From Alphaproteobacteria bacterium SO-S41 (lineage in GTDB: Bacteria > Pseudomonadota > Alphaproteobacteria > Micropepsales > Micropepsaceae): a stretch of DNA of 64,000 bases. This document shows positions 17,085 through 25,625 of this stretch, in pieces. The notes under the pieces were generated by a model, which searched no databases, was not told the DNA's origin, and saw nothing but the letters and a program-made list of their open reading frames with translations. The position numbers were made by a program, and so were the translations under genes. Location of the stretch: positions 806,001 through 870,000 of the forward strand of contig AP024629.1 in the NCBI GenBank assembly GCA_019670725.1, given 5' to 3'. Numbering within the stretch: position 1 is the first letter of the stretch; every line of letters begins with the position of its first letter.

Positions 17085-17881
17085 CCAAGGCCAGCATCCA
17101 GCGCCGCAAGGTCGGCCAGCTCAACATCGCCTTCCGCAATGTCGGCAAGGGTGCGCCGCTCATCATGTTTCACGGGGCAGAGGGCGATCATCAGATCTAT
17201 GACCGCCTCCAAGACGAACTCGGCGACGGCGTCCGCTCGATCTCCTTCGATCAGCGCGATTGCGGCCTCACCGAATATGCCGACCCCCAGCCCTACACGC
17301 TGAAGGATGTCGCGCACGACGCCGTGCGCCTGATGGATTCGCTGGGTCTCGCCTCGGCCCATGTCATGGGCAACTCGATCGGCGGCAATCTCGCGCAGTT
17401 GATGGCGTTCCATTGGCCCGACCGGGTCGATCGCCTGATTCTCGGCCTTACCTGGCCGGCGGATGAGAGCCTGCAGGAGCTGAACCCCGACGGCATCGCC
17501 AAGCGCGCCGAGTATGCCGCGATGGGCGCGGCGGGCGAGCGCTTGATGGTCGAACACATGGCGAGCCCTGAATACGTCGCCGCCCATCCCGGCATCATCG
17601 ACGAACTCCGCAGTCTCCGCACCGAGGTGACGCCCGAAGCGCGCCAGCGCCGCTGGACGGCCTTCACTTCACCCTATGCCGTCGATCCCGCACGTATCCG
17701 CCACAAGACGCTGCTGATCGGCGGCGGTGCGGACCGCATGGTGCCCGCCGCCATTACGCAACGTCTTGCAGCCCGGATGCCCGACGCGCGCTTTGAAGTT
17801 CTACAGGGCGCTGGCCATCTCGGGGCACGCCAGATGCCGCGCGAGCTCGCTGCGCTGATCGGTAATTTCCTGAACGAGTAG
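17081..17881 (+). CDS. Alpha/beta-fold hydrolase
   Basis: A 266-residue alpha/beta hydrolase with oxyanion region LIMFHGAEGDHQIYD, the nucleophile elbow GNSIGGNLAQLMAF (Ser in G-N-S-I-G, about residue 93), and a C-terminal catalytic His in GAGHLGARQMP. It may be a C-C bond hydrolase or esterase acting on the product of the neighbouring hydroxylase. The start at 17081 overlaps the hydroxylase stop (ATGA). The frame is open further upstream, but there it is hydroxylase sequence read out of frame. Confidence 0.88.
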   Translation: MTKASIQRRKVGQLNIAFRNVGKGAPLIMFHGAEGDHQIYDRLQDELGDGVRSISFDQRDCGLTEYADPQPYTLKDVAHDAVRLMDSLGLASAHVMGNSIGGNLAQLMAFHWPDRVDRLILGLTWPADESLQELNPDGIAKRAEYAAMGAAGERLMVEHMASPEYVAAHPGIIDELRSLRTEVTPEARQRRWTAFTSPYAVDPARIRHKTLLIGGGADRMVPAAITQRLAARMPDARFEVLQGAGHLGARQMPRELAALIGNFLNE

Positions 17882-17884
17882 CAG

Positions 17885-17913
17885 TTGGCGCGCTGTTATT
17901 GGCGCGCCGCCAA
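17885..17913. repeat. Direct and inverted repeat downstream of the hydrolase gene
   Basis: TTGGCGCGC occurs at 17885-17893 and again at 17899-17907. The second copy is part of an inverted repeat (TTGGCG at 17899-17904, CGCCAA at 17908-17913). It lies just after the hydrolase stop and about 130 bp before the TonB receptor gene. It could be an operator or a weak terminator; no T-tract follows. Confidence 0.35.
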
Positions 17914-18040
17914 GGCCATACCGTCATGGCATTGGCCAAATGAGCAAACGGTTTTTGCGTGGCCCTAACACGCTGCCCATAGTCAGCCTGCCGGTAGAGA
18001 GCCAGCGCGGCTCTGCCTACCATGAGGGGGTCAAAATTAT

Positions 18041-20257
18041 ATGTCCGATATTCGTCAATTCGGTTTGTGGCAGAAGCTTCTCGGCGGCGTCAGCGTTTTC
18101 GGCATGGCGGGTGCGCTGCTGCTGGCCCCGGCCTATGCGCAGGCGGCCGGCGCGGCCGACGACGAGGAAATCATCGTCACGGCGCGCAAGAAGGAAGAGC
18201 GCCTCCAGGACGTCCCGGCGACCATCGCCGCTGTCACCGCCGACCAGATTTCAAACGCCGGTGCGCGCAAGCTCAGCGACCTCTCCGCGATGACCTCGGG
18301 TCTCTCCTATGTCGGCCTCGGCGGGTCGCAGACGCTGATCTCGGTGCGCGGCGATTCCAACAAGATCGGCTCGGGCGAAACCGGCACCGGCGTCTTCATC
18401 GACGGCATTTTCGTCTCCCGCGGCACCCAGCTCGGCGTCGGCCCGGTCGACGTAGCGCGCGTCGAATTCCTCAAGGGTCCGCAATCCACGCTCTTCGGCA
18501 AGAACACCATCGCCGGCGCGATCAATATCATCACCGCCGACCCGACCTGGGAGAACTATAACGAGATCGAGGCCGGCTATGGCGGGTCGTCGGAGAACGG
18601 CGAGAATCTCTGGCACGCGCAGTTCATCGCCTCAGGCCCCATCGTCGCCGACAAAATCGCCGGCCGCATCACGATCGCGCATCAACAGCGCGACGGCTAT
18701 CTCTACGACAGCGGAACCGGCGTGCGCGGCCTCGGCTATGACGCGACCTATATCCGCGGCAAGCTGCTCTTCCATCTCGCCGACAATGTCAACTGGCGCG
18801 TCTCCGCGAGCTACCGCAAAGACAACGCTCCGCGCATGGAGGCGGCGGTGCCGGGTTCGGGCACCACGGTGCTCCAGGCGCGGCCGGGCATTCCCGCGCC
18901 GATCTTCCCGGCTTCCATCTGGGAATCGTATTCGAACTTCCAGGGTTTTGCGCGTTCGCGCTCGGCCAGCTTCACCAGCGATCTCAGCGTCGAAACCTTC
19001 ATCGGCACCATCACCGCGCTGACCAACTATCAGGTCAACCGCCAGTACTTCGCGACCGACACGGACACGACGCGCTACCAGGTCGGCGCCTCGCGCGTGC
19101 TCGACGACGGCAACACGTTCAGCCAGGAGCTCCGTCTCGTCGGATCGTCGGGCCGGATCAGCTGGCTGGGTGGGCTCTTCTACTTCCGCGACGACGTGAA
19201 GACGACGCACCAGACCGTCACCTTCGGCCCGGACTCCGCGAACTATGCCGGCGGCGTCGGCTTTCAGGACGTCAACTTCCCGGTCTCCACCACCACCAAA
19301 TCCGTCTTCGCCCAGATCGGCTATGACGTGACCGAGGACTTCAACATCACCGCCGGTCTGCGCTATTCGGAAGACGAAAAGTCCGGTTATGTCCGCCTCG
19401 CGCTACTCAACCTCACCGGCGGTCTCTTCCGCGAGGTCGTGCCCGCCACGAACCGCTCGGCGACGTTCCGCTCGACGACCGGCAGCATCACCGCGACCTA
19501 TCGCCTGAACGACAGCGCGCTGCTCTATGCCAGCTATTCCACCGGCAACAAGGCGGGCGGTTTCGCGGGTGTCGCCAGCCCGACGACGGTGCAGATTCCG
19601 TTCGACGAGGCCGAAGTCGCCGCCACGGAAATCGGCATCAAGTCCGACTGGTTCGACAAGCGGCTGCGCGTGAACCTCTCGATCTTCAACAACGACTACG
19701 ACAATCTGCAGCTCGCCCAGGCGGTGCCGATCGCCGGCGTCGTGCAGACCATCACGCAGAACGCCGCGAAGGCGCGCGCCTATGGCGCCGATCTCGAAGT
19801 CCGCGCCTTCATCACACCGGAACTCGAATTCAATCTGTCCTACACCTATCTGCACGCGCGGATCGACGAGTACCTGTTCGCGCCGGGCGTCGTGCTCACC
19901 GACATTACGCCGGCCCGCAATCCCGATCACTCCGGCGTCGTCGGCCTCACCTACACGACGGCGCTGGGCGACGGCGAGTTGCGGCTCAACGGCAACGTTG
20001 CCTTCAAGAGCAAATACAACAACGATATCGGACGCAGCGCCGCCGGCGTGGTGCTGCTGGCGCCGACGCCCGCATACGAGCTCTTCAACGCGCAGATCTC
20101 GTATGCCTGGGACGACTACGAGATCAGCGCCTACGTGAAGAACATCACGAACGAGGAATATTACGTGGCGCAGGTCATCGCGATCCCCGGCTCCTTCTAC
20201 TACGGCTCGCCGGGCGAACCGCGGACCTTCGAGGTGACCTTGAAAGCCCGGTTCTGA
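18041..20257 (+). CDS. TonB-dependent outer-membrane receptor
   Basis: A 738-residue outer-membrane importer. It starts with a signal peptide (hydrophobic LLGGVSVFGMAGALLLAPA, cleavage probably after AYAQA). A TonB-box/plug entry follows (DDEEIIVTARKKEERLQDVP), then a plug domain with the VEFLKGPQSTLFGKNTIAGAINI motif, and a beta barrel ending in TFEVTLKARF with terminal Phe. This subtype (VTARK-EE-QDVP) is expanded in sphingomonads and caulobacters, where it imports plant or aromatic compounds as well as siderophores. A GAGGGGG Shine-Dalgarno lies about 10 bp before the ATG. It is coupled to an MFS gene, suggesting a two-membrane uptake route for the substrate of the upstream hydroxylase. 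Confidence 0.93.
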   Translation: MSDIRQFGLWQKLLGGVSVFGMAGALLLAPAYAQAAGAADDEEIIVTARKKEERLQDVPATIAAVTADQISNAGARKLSDLSAMTSGLSYVGLGGSQTLISVRGDSNKIGSGETGTGVFIDGIFVSRGTQLGVGPVDVARVEFLKGPQSTLFGKNTIAGAINIITADPTWENYNEIEAGYGGSSENGENLWHAQFIASGPIVADKIAGRITIAHQQRDGYLYDSGTGVRGLGYDATYIRGKLLFHLADNVNWRVSASYRKDNAPRMEAAVPGSGTTVLQARPGIPAPIFPASIWESYSNFQGFARSRSASFTSDLSVETFIGTITALTNYQVNRQYFATDTDTTRYQVGASRVLDDGNTFSQELRLVGSSGRISWLGGLFYFRDDVKTTHQTVTFGPDSANYAGGVGFQDVNFPVSTTTKSVFAQIGYDVTEDFNITAGLRYSEDEKSGYVRLALLNLTGGLFREVVPATNRSATFRSTTGSITATYRLNDSALLYASYSTGNKAGGFAGVASPTTVQIPFDEAEVAATEIGIKSDWFDKRLRVNLSIFNNDYDNLQLAQAVPIAGVVQTITQNAAKARAYGADLEVRAFITPELEFNLSYTYLHARIDEYLFAPGVVLTDITPARNPDHSGVVGLTYTTALGDGELRLNGNVAFKSKYNNDIGRSAAGVVLLAPTPAYELFNAQISYAWDDYEISAYVKNITNEEYYVAQVIAIPGSFYYGSPGEPRTFEVTLKARF

Positions 20258-21579
20258 TGAGCGTTGCGGGGGAGGCGAGGGTGGCGCCGGCCGCCGGCAA
20301 GGCGGCGGGCGTGGGCCTCAACGGCAGCTACATATTGGTCGCGCTTACCATCGCAACCACCATCGCCTTCCTCGACCGGCTGCTGATCAATCTCGTCGTC
20401 GACCCGATCCGGGCCGACGTCGCGATCAGCGACACGCAGTTCAGCTTGCTTCAGGGGGCGGCCTTCGCCATCACCTACACGCTGGCGATGCTGCCGATTG
20501 CCTGGGCGTCTGACCAGTTCAACCGCAAATACATCATCATCGCCAGCGTGCTCGCCTGGAGCGTGATGACCGCCGCCTTCGGTCTTGCCGAGGGCTTCAT
20601 CGCGCTGCTGCTGCTGCGCGCGGGCGTGGCGCTCGGCGAGGCGGGACTGACCCCGGCCTCGGTCTCGATCATCCGCGACGTCTATCCGCGCCATCGCCAG
20701 GCCATGGCCGTGTCGGTGCTGACGCTCGGCGTCTATCTCGGCGGCGCGATTTCGCTCTCCGTCGGCGGTCCCGCACTCGCCTGGCTGCAGGGCCTGCACG
20801 ACGCCGGCAGCCTGCCGGGAAATCTCTCGCCCTGGCGTTATCTCTTCATCGGCGCCGGCGCGATCGGCATCGCCGCCGTTGCGCTGCTCCTATTCATCCG
20901 CGAGCCCGCACGAGCGCCGCGTCCGGCGGGACAATCTTCGGCGTCCTGGGGCGCCTTTCTGCGCGCCTTCGGTCAGGTTCGCGGGCGCGCCTTGGCCTTC
21001 CTGCTGGCCTGTATCGGCATCCACGGCGTCGCCACGGCGGCCGGGGCCTGGGTGCCCGCCCTTTTCATGCGCAATCACGGCTGGCCGCCGGAAACGGTCG
21101 GTCTCACCTTCGGCATTGTTCATCTGGCGGCCGGCACGCTGGGCGCTCTGGGTGGCGGCTGGCTGGTTGATCGTCTCACGGCGCGCGGCGACGAGGCGGC
21201 CTTGGTGCGGATCCTCCGCATCGGTGCTGCCGCTCTGGCGATCGGCACAACGCTCTGTGCCATCCTGCCCAGTCCCATGATGGCGCTCGCCGCGAATGCG
21301 GTGGCGACGGTCGGGATGGGTGTGTGCATCGGGCTTGGCGGTCTCGGCTTCCAGGCGATGCTCCCCGCCCAGTTCAGCGCGCGGGGGATGGCGACCTATG
21401 TCCTCGCCATCGGCGTCGTCGGCGGCTCGATCGGTCCGACCGTCGTACCGCTGATCGCCGGCGCGCTCGGCGACGGCCAGAATGTCGGCCCCGCGTTGAC
21501 GCTATGGGCGGCGGCCGGCGCGATCTGGAGCGTCTTCTGGTTCTCCTTGATTCTCCGGATGCCGGCCCCGAAGATCTGA
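20257..21579 (+). CDS. MFS transporter
   Basis: A 440-residue major-facilitator protein with about twelve transmembrane segments. The first cytoplasmic loop motif is recognisable as AWASDQFNRKYIIIASVLAWSVMTAAFG after helix 2, and a second-half equivalent GGWLVDRLTARGDEA is seen. It resembles the anion:cation/aromatic-acid and sphingolipid-transporter-like (Spinster) MFS families. Its start overlaps the TonB receptor stop by one base (TGATG), so the two are translated together. Likely inner-membrane partner for the compound brought in by that receptor; substrate unknown. Confidence 0.9.
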   Translation: MSVAGEARVAPAAGKAAGVGLNGSYILVALTIATTIAFLDRLLINLVVDPIRADVAISDTQFSLLQGAAFAITYTLAMLPIAWASDQFNRKYIIIASVLAWSVMTAAFGLAEGFIALLLLRAGVALGEAGLTPASVSIIRDVYPRHRQAMAVSVLTLGVYLGGAISLSVGGPALAWLQGLHDAGSLPGNLSPWRYLFIGAGAIGIAAVALLLFIREPARAPRPAGQSSASWGAFLRAFGQVRGRALAFLLACIGIHGVATAAGAWVPALFMRNHGWPPETVGLTFGIVHLAAGTLGALGGGWLVDRLTARGDEAALVRILRIGAAALAIGTTLCAILPSPMMALAANAVATVGMGVCIGLGGLGFQAMLPAQFSARGMATYVLAIGVVGGSIGPTVVPLIAGALGDGQNVGPALTLWAAAGAIWSVFWFSLILRMPAPKI

Positions 21580-21581
21580 AG

Positions 21582-22235
21582 CTAAGGCGCGCTTTCCGCG
21601 ATCGAGGCGAGCAGCGTGTGCTGCGCCGACAGGATATGGCTCGCCATGACGCTGCGCGACCACGCACCGTCGCGCGCCTCCAGCGCCGTCACCAGCTCCA
21701 GATGCTGGCTCATGCTGCGGCGCAGTTCGGGCAGGCTGTAGCGGCGGAAGGTGCTGAGCACGAGGGGCACCTCGACGATCGAGCTGAGCAGATCCTGCAG
21801 CCTCAGATTGCCCGAGGCCTGGACGATCAGCTTGTGAAAGCGGTTGTTGCGGTCGGCGACCTCGTCGACCAGGTCCGGCCCGGCCTCGCCCACCAGCCGC
21901 TCCATCTCCTCGGCCAACGCCCGCAGCTCGGTCAGTTGGTCATCGGTCGCGTGCTGCGCCGCCGCCTCGGCCGCAAAGCCCTCCAGCAGCAGTCGCAACT
22001 GATAGATCTGGTGGATCTCGCCTTCGCTCCAGCTCGAGACAAAGGCGCCGCGATTGGCGATCAGCTTGATGAGGCCCTCGGCATGCAGCCGCCGCATTGC
22101 TTCGCGCACCGGCGTCCGGCTGAGCCCGCTTGCCGCCGCCAGCGACTGCGCGGTGATGTGCGAGCCCTGCGCATAGACGCCGCGCACGATCCCGTCGCGG
22201 ATCACTTCATAGGCTTTGTCGACAGAAGCGGCCAT
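21582..22235 (-). CDS. GntR-family transcriptional regulator (FCD/FadR-type)
   Basis: A 217-residue regulator with N-terminal winged HTH (GSHITAQSLAAASGLSRTPVREAMRRLHAEGL, about residues 24-55) and an all-helical FCD effector domain (YQLRLLLEGFAAEAAAQH, NNRFHKLIVQASGN, HLELVTALEARD), which normally binds a carboxylic acid or acyl-CoA with a metal. It follows the HMG-CoA-lyase-like gene by 46 bp on the same strand, so it is probably auto-regulated with that operon. It converges on the MFS gene with a 2-bp gap. Confidence 0.9.
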   Translation of the reverse strand: MAASVDKAYEVIRDGIVRGVYAQGSHITAQSLAAASGLSRTPVREAMRRLHAEGLIKLIANRGAFVSSWSEGEIHQIYQLRLLLEGFAAEAAAQHATDDQLTELRALAEEMERLVGEAGPDLVDEVADRNNRFHKLIVQASGNLRLQDLLSSIVEVPLVLSTFRRYSLPELRRSMSQHLELVTALEARDGAWSRSVMASHILSAQHTLLASIAESAP

Positions 22236-22281
22236 CGATCCCCTTTACCCGCGCCGGGCCCCAGTGCCTAGCCAGGCGTGC

Positions 22282-23178
22282 CTAGCCGGGAAAGCGCCCC
22301 GCCCGTGATAGGGCGGAGGGGTGGACGCGGCCCAGCTTCGCGCCGATCCATTCGGCCGTCTGGATCAGCCCGTCGAGATCGAGCCCAGTCGAAAACCCGC
22401 CGCGTTCCGCCATGTAGACGAGGTCTTCCGTCGCGATATTGCCCGTTGCATTCGGCGCGAAGGGGCAGCCGCCGATCCCGCCGCAGCTCGCATCCAGGAT
22501 GTCGACCCCGGCATCGATCGCCGCCGCGGCATTGGCGAGGCCGGTATTGCGGGTGTCGTGAAAATGGACGCGCAGTTTGGCGTTCGGCGCTGCTGCACGT
22601 GTCGCCGCGACGCGGGCCCGTACGCCCCAAGGGTCGCCAACGCCGATCGTATCCGCGAGCGCGATTTCGGCGATCCCGGCTGCGTCGCACTCCGCCGCGA
22701 TGGCCGCGACCTGGGCCGGCGTCACCTCGCCATCGAACGGGCAGCCAAAGGCGACGCCGATGGTGACGGAGAGGCGCGGCCCGCCGGCCTTCGCCAGCGC
22801 GGCGATGGCGTGCAGCGCGGTGATCTGTTCGGCGACCGAGGCGCCCTGGTTGCGAATGCCGAACGTGTCGCTGGCGGTGACGACCAGATTGGCCTCGTCG
22901 CAACCCGCCGCGACGGCGCGCTCCCAGCCCTTGAGATTAAGCGCCAGCCCGATGCGCGAACGCCCGCCGGTGGGGGCGAGTCCCGCCATCACCTCTTCGG
23001 CACCCGCCATTTGCGGCACGCGCTTGGGGTTCACGAACGACACCGCCTCGATGCGCCGAATGCCGGTCGCCTCAAGCCGCGCGATGAAGTCCAGCTTCTC
23101 CTCGACGGAGAGCAGCACCTTCTCGTTCTGCAGCCCATCCCGGGGCCCCACTTCGACGATCTCGATCGCTTGCGCCAT
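22282..23178 (-). CDS. Hydroxymethylglutaryl-CoA lyase family protein
   Basis: A 298-residue TIM-barrel lyase of the HMG-CoA lyase/citramalyl-CoA lyase type. Diagnostic motifs are EVGPRDGLQNEK at the N-terminus, the VSFVNPKRVPQMAG block, LRVHFHDTRNTGLANA with two metal His residues, and the active-site cysteine loop DASCGGIGGCPFAPNATGNIATEDL. These enzymes cleave 3-hydroxy-3-methyl acyl-CoAs to a ketone or ketoacid and acetyl-CoA. With the divergent class III CoA-transferase it could form an acid-activation plus retro-Claisen cleavage pair. The start at 23178 (MAQAIEIVE) begins at the conserved domain; an upstream ATG at 23238 is less likely. Confidence 0.9.
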   Translation of the reverse strand: MAQAIEIVEVGPRDGLQNEKVLLSVEEKLDFIARLEATGIRRIEAVSFVNPKRVPQMAGAEEVMAGLAPTGGRSRIGLALNLKGWERAVAAGCDEANLVVTASDTFGIRNQGASVAEQITALHAIAALAKAGGPRLSVTIGVAFGCPFDGEVTPAQVAAIAAECDAAGIAEIALADTIGVGDPWGVRARVAATRAAAPNAKLRVHFHDTRNTGLANAAAAIDAGVDILDASCGGIGGCPFAPNATGNIATEDLVYMAERGGFSTGLDLDGLIQTAEWIGAKLGRVHPSALSRAGRFPG

Positions 23179-23229
23179 ATCCTGAAATGATCCGTACTGG
23201 TGCGGCACCTCCCGCAGGTTGCCGCAATA

Positions 23230-23333
23230 TGGATACAATATGCCCCAGTGAGCGCCTTTTCAATAAAGGCGAGTCTTGAAAATCTCTAATTCCGTCAGCT
23301 TCTATTGCCTCGTTGTGGCGTAAAATGTATGCA
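23230..23333. promoter_or_regulatory. Candidate GntR operators and hairpin in divergent spacer
   Basis: The 212-bp spacer between the HMG-CoA-lyase-like and CMD-like genes contains TGGATACA at 23230-23237 (TGTATCCA on the other strand) and TGTATGCA at 23326-23333. Both fit a TGTATNCA core similar to FCD-type GntR sites. A perfect hairpin (CGCCTTT at 23253-23259, AAAGGCG at 23265-23271) lies between them. Operator function is inferred. Confidence 0.35.
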
Positions 23334-23390
23334 AATCGCCGATCGAACCGTCTAACCCTTTAGAAATCAGAACATCCCAGGGAGATCCTT

Positions 23391-24044
23391 ATGCCGAGGC
23401 TTCGTCAGGTTCCGCGCAGTGAAGCGACCAATCCGATCGTGACGGAATGGTATAATGCCCTTTTCGGCCCCGACCGCGACCCGGTCGCCGAACCCGGCAC
23501 CCGCACCGGCACGCCCGGCAATTGGTGGACGGTCTTCGCGCTGGTGCCGGACATCCTCGACCATGCGGGCCGGGGCTTCCGTTACTACTCCAGCCCGAAC
23601 CGCCACCTCGACCCCAAACTGCGCGAACTCGGCCAGACCCGCGCCGGCTGGGCGGTGGGCAGTCAATTCGTCTACTCGCAGCACTGCAAGTCGTGCCGCG
23701 GTCTCGGCATGCCCGAGGACAAGATCGACGCGATCAAGCAATGGGAAGTCAGCCCGCTCTTCGACGAGCAGGAACGCGCCATCCTCGCCTATGTCGACTA
23801 TCTGGTCCTGATGCGCGGCCGCATGCCGGAAGCGATCATGACCAATCTCAAGCGCTTCCTGAACGACGAACAGATCATGGAGCTGACCTACACGACCTGC
23901 CTCTATGACATGCACGCCGTCATCACCAAGGCGCTGCGCCTTGAGTTCGACGACCGCGACGATCCGATCGTCGAGGTCGCGGCCCCCGACAGCTACACGG
24001 GTACCAGCTTCCTCGACACCAGCTCGCCGTCATCCTCGACCTGA
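23391..24044 (+). CDS. Carboxymuconolactone decarboxylase/AhpD-like protein
   Basis: A 217-residue alpha-helical protein of the CMD/AhpD superfamily. It carries the AhpD-type redox pair Cys99 and Cys102 in SQHCKSCRGLGM after LRELGQTRAGWAVGSQFVY, plus a second helical repeat (LVLMRGRMPEAIMTNLKRFLNDEQIMELTYTTC). It may be a peroxidase-like or decarboxylase-like helper in acid or CoA-ester metabolism. It precedes the CoA-transferase gene, with a strong hairpin between, and is divergent from the GntR/lyase operon. A GGGAGA ribosome site lies shortly before the ATG. Confidence 0.82.
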   Translation: MPRLRQVPRSEATNPIVTEWYNALFGPDRDPVAEPGTRTGTPGNWWTVFALVPDILDHAGRGFRYYSSPNRHLDPKLRELGQTRAGWAVGSQFVYSQHCKSCRGLGMPEDKIDAIKQWEVSPLFDEQERAILAYVDYLVLMRGRMPEAIMTNLKRFLNDEQIMELTYTTCLYDMHAVITKALRLEFDDRDDPIVEVAAPDSYTGTSFLDTSSPSSST

Positions 24045-24051
24045 GCGATCC

Positions 24052-24080
24052 GGGACACGCCGGTGCTTCCGGCGTGTCCC
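24052..24080 (+). terminator. Strong hairpin between CMD-like and CoA-transferase genes
   Basis: A perfect 12-bp stem (GGGACACGCCGG at 24052-24063, CCGGCGTGTCCC at 24069-24080) with loop TGCTT starts 8 bp after the stop codon. No U-tract follows. It may terminate or attenuate transcription, or stabilise the upstream message so that the two genes are expressed at different levels. Confidence 0.55.
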
Positions 24081-24120
24081 GCCTTCATCACCTGATTTAG
24101 CTTTGCCGGAGTTTTGAGAC

Positions 24121-25332
24121 GTGCGTGCGCTTGAAGGAATTACGGTCATCGACCTCACCCATATGCTGTCGGGGCCTTACGGCACGATGCTGATGGCCGA
24201 TCTTGGTGCTCGCACGATCAAGGTCGAACCGCCCGGCAAGGGCGAAGGCACGCGGCGGCTGCTGGAAAAGGACCCCGACTATTCCCGCGACGGGATGGGC
24301 GCCTATTTCCTCACGCTCTGCCGCAACAAGGAAAGCGTCGCGCTCGACCTCAAGTCCGACGAAGGCCGCGCGCTCTTCTACGAACTCGTCAAGCATGCCG
24401 ACGTCGTCGTCTCGAATTTCGGCGTCGGCGTCGTGGAGCGGCTGAAGATCGATTACCACACGCTCGCCGCCTACAACCCGCGCATCATCACCTGCGCGAT
24501 CTCCGGCTTCGGCGAAACCGGCCCCTGCCGCGACTGGCCATCCTTCGATCTTGTCGCCCAGGGCATGGGCGGCGGTATGTCGCTGACGGGCATTGAGGGC
24601 GGGGATTATCTCCGCTCGGGCATCCCGATCGGCGATCTCGGCGGCGGCATGTTCGGCGTCATCGGCATCCTCGCCGCGCTGCAGGCCCGCCACGTCACGG
24701 GCGTCGGCCAGCACATCGACATCTCCATGCTCGATTGCCAGCTTTCGATGCTGAACTATATCGGCACGATGAACCTGATGTCGGGCAAGATGACCGAGCG
24801 GGTCGGCAACGGCCACTTCGTCCACGTGCCCTACAACGCCTTCCGCACCACGACGCGGCCGATCATCATCGCCGTCATCACCGACAATTTCTGGGCGACG
24901 CTGGTCGATCTCCTCGGCGACGACGCGCTGCGGCGCGAGGAATTCCTGACCCAGCCGGCGCGCCTCCGCGAGAAGGCTTTCATCGAGGAGCGCGTCCAGG
25001 CCGCCTTCGCGACGCAGAGCTGCGAATACTGGATGGCGGCGCTGCAGAGGGCCCGGATCCCCGCCGCGCCCGTCAACGATGTCGAGCAGGCCTTCGCCGA
25101 ACCGCAGGCAGCCGCGCGCAACATGAAGGTGAAGGTCCAGCTCCCCAGCGGCGACTGGATCGACCAGCCCGGCAACCCCGTGAAGCTCTCCGTCAACAAT
25201 GAAGAGCGCTACACGACGCCGCCTGGTCTTGTCGGTCGCGATACGCGCGCCGTCCTGACCTCCATGCTGGGCCTCGATGAGGCGCAGCTCACGAGGCTCG
25301 CCAAGGCAGGAACGATCGGCCTCCCGGCCTGA
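24121..25332 (+). CDS. CaiB/BaiF (class III) CoA-transferase
   Basis: A 403-residue family III CoA-transferase that moves CoA between carboxylic acids through a mixed anhydride. Motifs are VIDLTHMLSGPYGTMLMADLGARTIKVE near the N-terminus, LTLCRNKESVALDLKSDEG, and the catalytic aspartate in DWPSFDLVAQGMGG (about residue 144). The C-terminal part contains APVNDVEQAFAEPQAAAR. GTG start at 24121 begins exactly at the conserved N-terminus. Neighbours (CMD-like protein, HMG-CoA-lyase-like enzyme, GntR) suggest it activates a branched or hydroxy acid for cleavage. Confidence 0.92.
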   Translation: MRALEGITVIDLTHMLSGPYGTMLMADLGARTIKVEPPGKGEGTRRLLEKDPDYSRDGMGAYFLTLCRNKESVALDLKSDEGRALFYELVKHADVVVSNFGVGVVERLKIDYHTLAAYNPRIITCAISGFGETGPCRDWPSFDLVAQGMGGGMSLTGIEGGDYLRSGIPIGDLGGGMFGVIGILAALQARHVTGVGQHIDISMLDCQLSMLNYIGTMNLMSGKMTERVGNGHFVHVPYNAFRTTTRPIIIAVITDNFWATLVDLLGDDALRREEFLTQPARLREKAFIEERVQAAFATQSCEYWMAALQRARIPAAPVNDVEQAFAEPQAAARNMKVKVQLPSGDWIDQPGNPVKLSVNNEERYTTPPGLVGRDTRAVLTSMLGLDEAQLTRLAKAGTIGLPA

Positions 25333-25440
25333 TACGTCCGGCCCCTATGAGATTCCTATAGCGCGGCGGCCGGCACCACCTGTCGGCCAACGCCGGCGCG
25401 CGCGATTTTCAGGTCCGAAACATCGGGTCTGGAATCCAAA

Positions 25441-25530
25441 TTGAGCGATCTCATTCTTCTTCTTGGCGGCGCGGCCTTGTTCGCCGCCGCCCTTCTTTAC
25501 GTCGCCGCCTGCGAGGCGCTGCGGTCATGA
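25441..25530 (+). CDS. Tiny membrane peptide preceding kdpF
   Basis: A 29-residue reading frame from TTG, MSDLILLLGGAALFAAALLY followed by VAACEALRS, a single transmembrane helix with a short polar tail. Its stop overlaps the kdpF ATG (ATGA). Similar one-helix ORFs ending in a Tyr...Cys-x-x-Leu pattern sit upstream of kdpF in many bacterial kdp operons and are rarely annotated. Evidence for translation is the coupling and hydrophobic profile; the Shine-Dalgarno is weak. Possible role as an accessory subunit of the Kdp complex is inference. Confidence 0.6.
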   Translation: MSDLILLLGGAALFAAALLYVAACEALRS

Positions 25531-25616
25531 CCCTCGATTATGTCCTCGGCGCCGCGGTCGCGGCCGTCATCGCCGTCTATCTCGTCTTCGCGCTGCTGCG
25601 TCCCGAGAAGCTCTGA
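25527..25616 (+). CDS. kdpF: K+-transporting ATPase subunit KdpF
   Basis: A 29-residue single-helix peptide, MTLDYVLGAAVAAVIAVYLV followed by FALLRPEKL, with the KdpF signature end (LLRPEK-L). KdpF lies in the lipid interface of the KdpFABC complex and stabilises it. The ATG at 25527 overlaps the preceding tiny gene's stop; kdpA begins 9 bp after its stop. Confidence 0.9.
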   Translation: MTLDYVLGAAVAAVIAVYLVFALLRPEKL

Positions 25617-25625
25617 AGGCGCATC

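Noticed and set aside
22264-22286. TGCCTAGCC direct repeat at the end of the lyase gene
   Set aside because: Only two 9-bp copies that include the stop codon; too short to call an element or attachment site.
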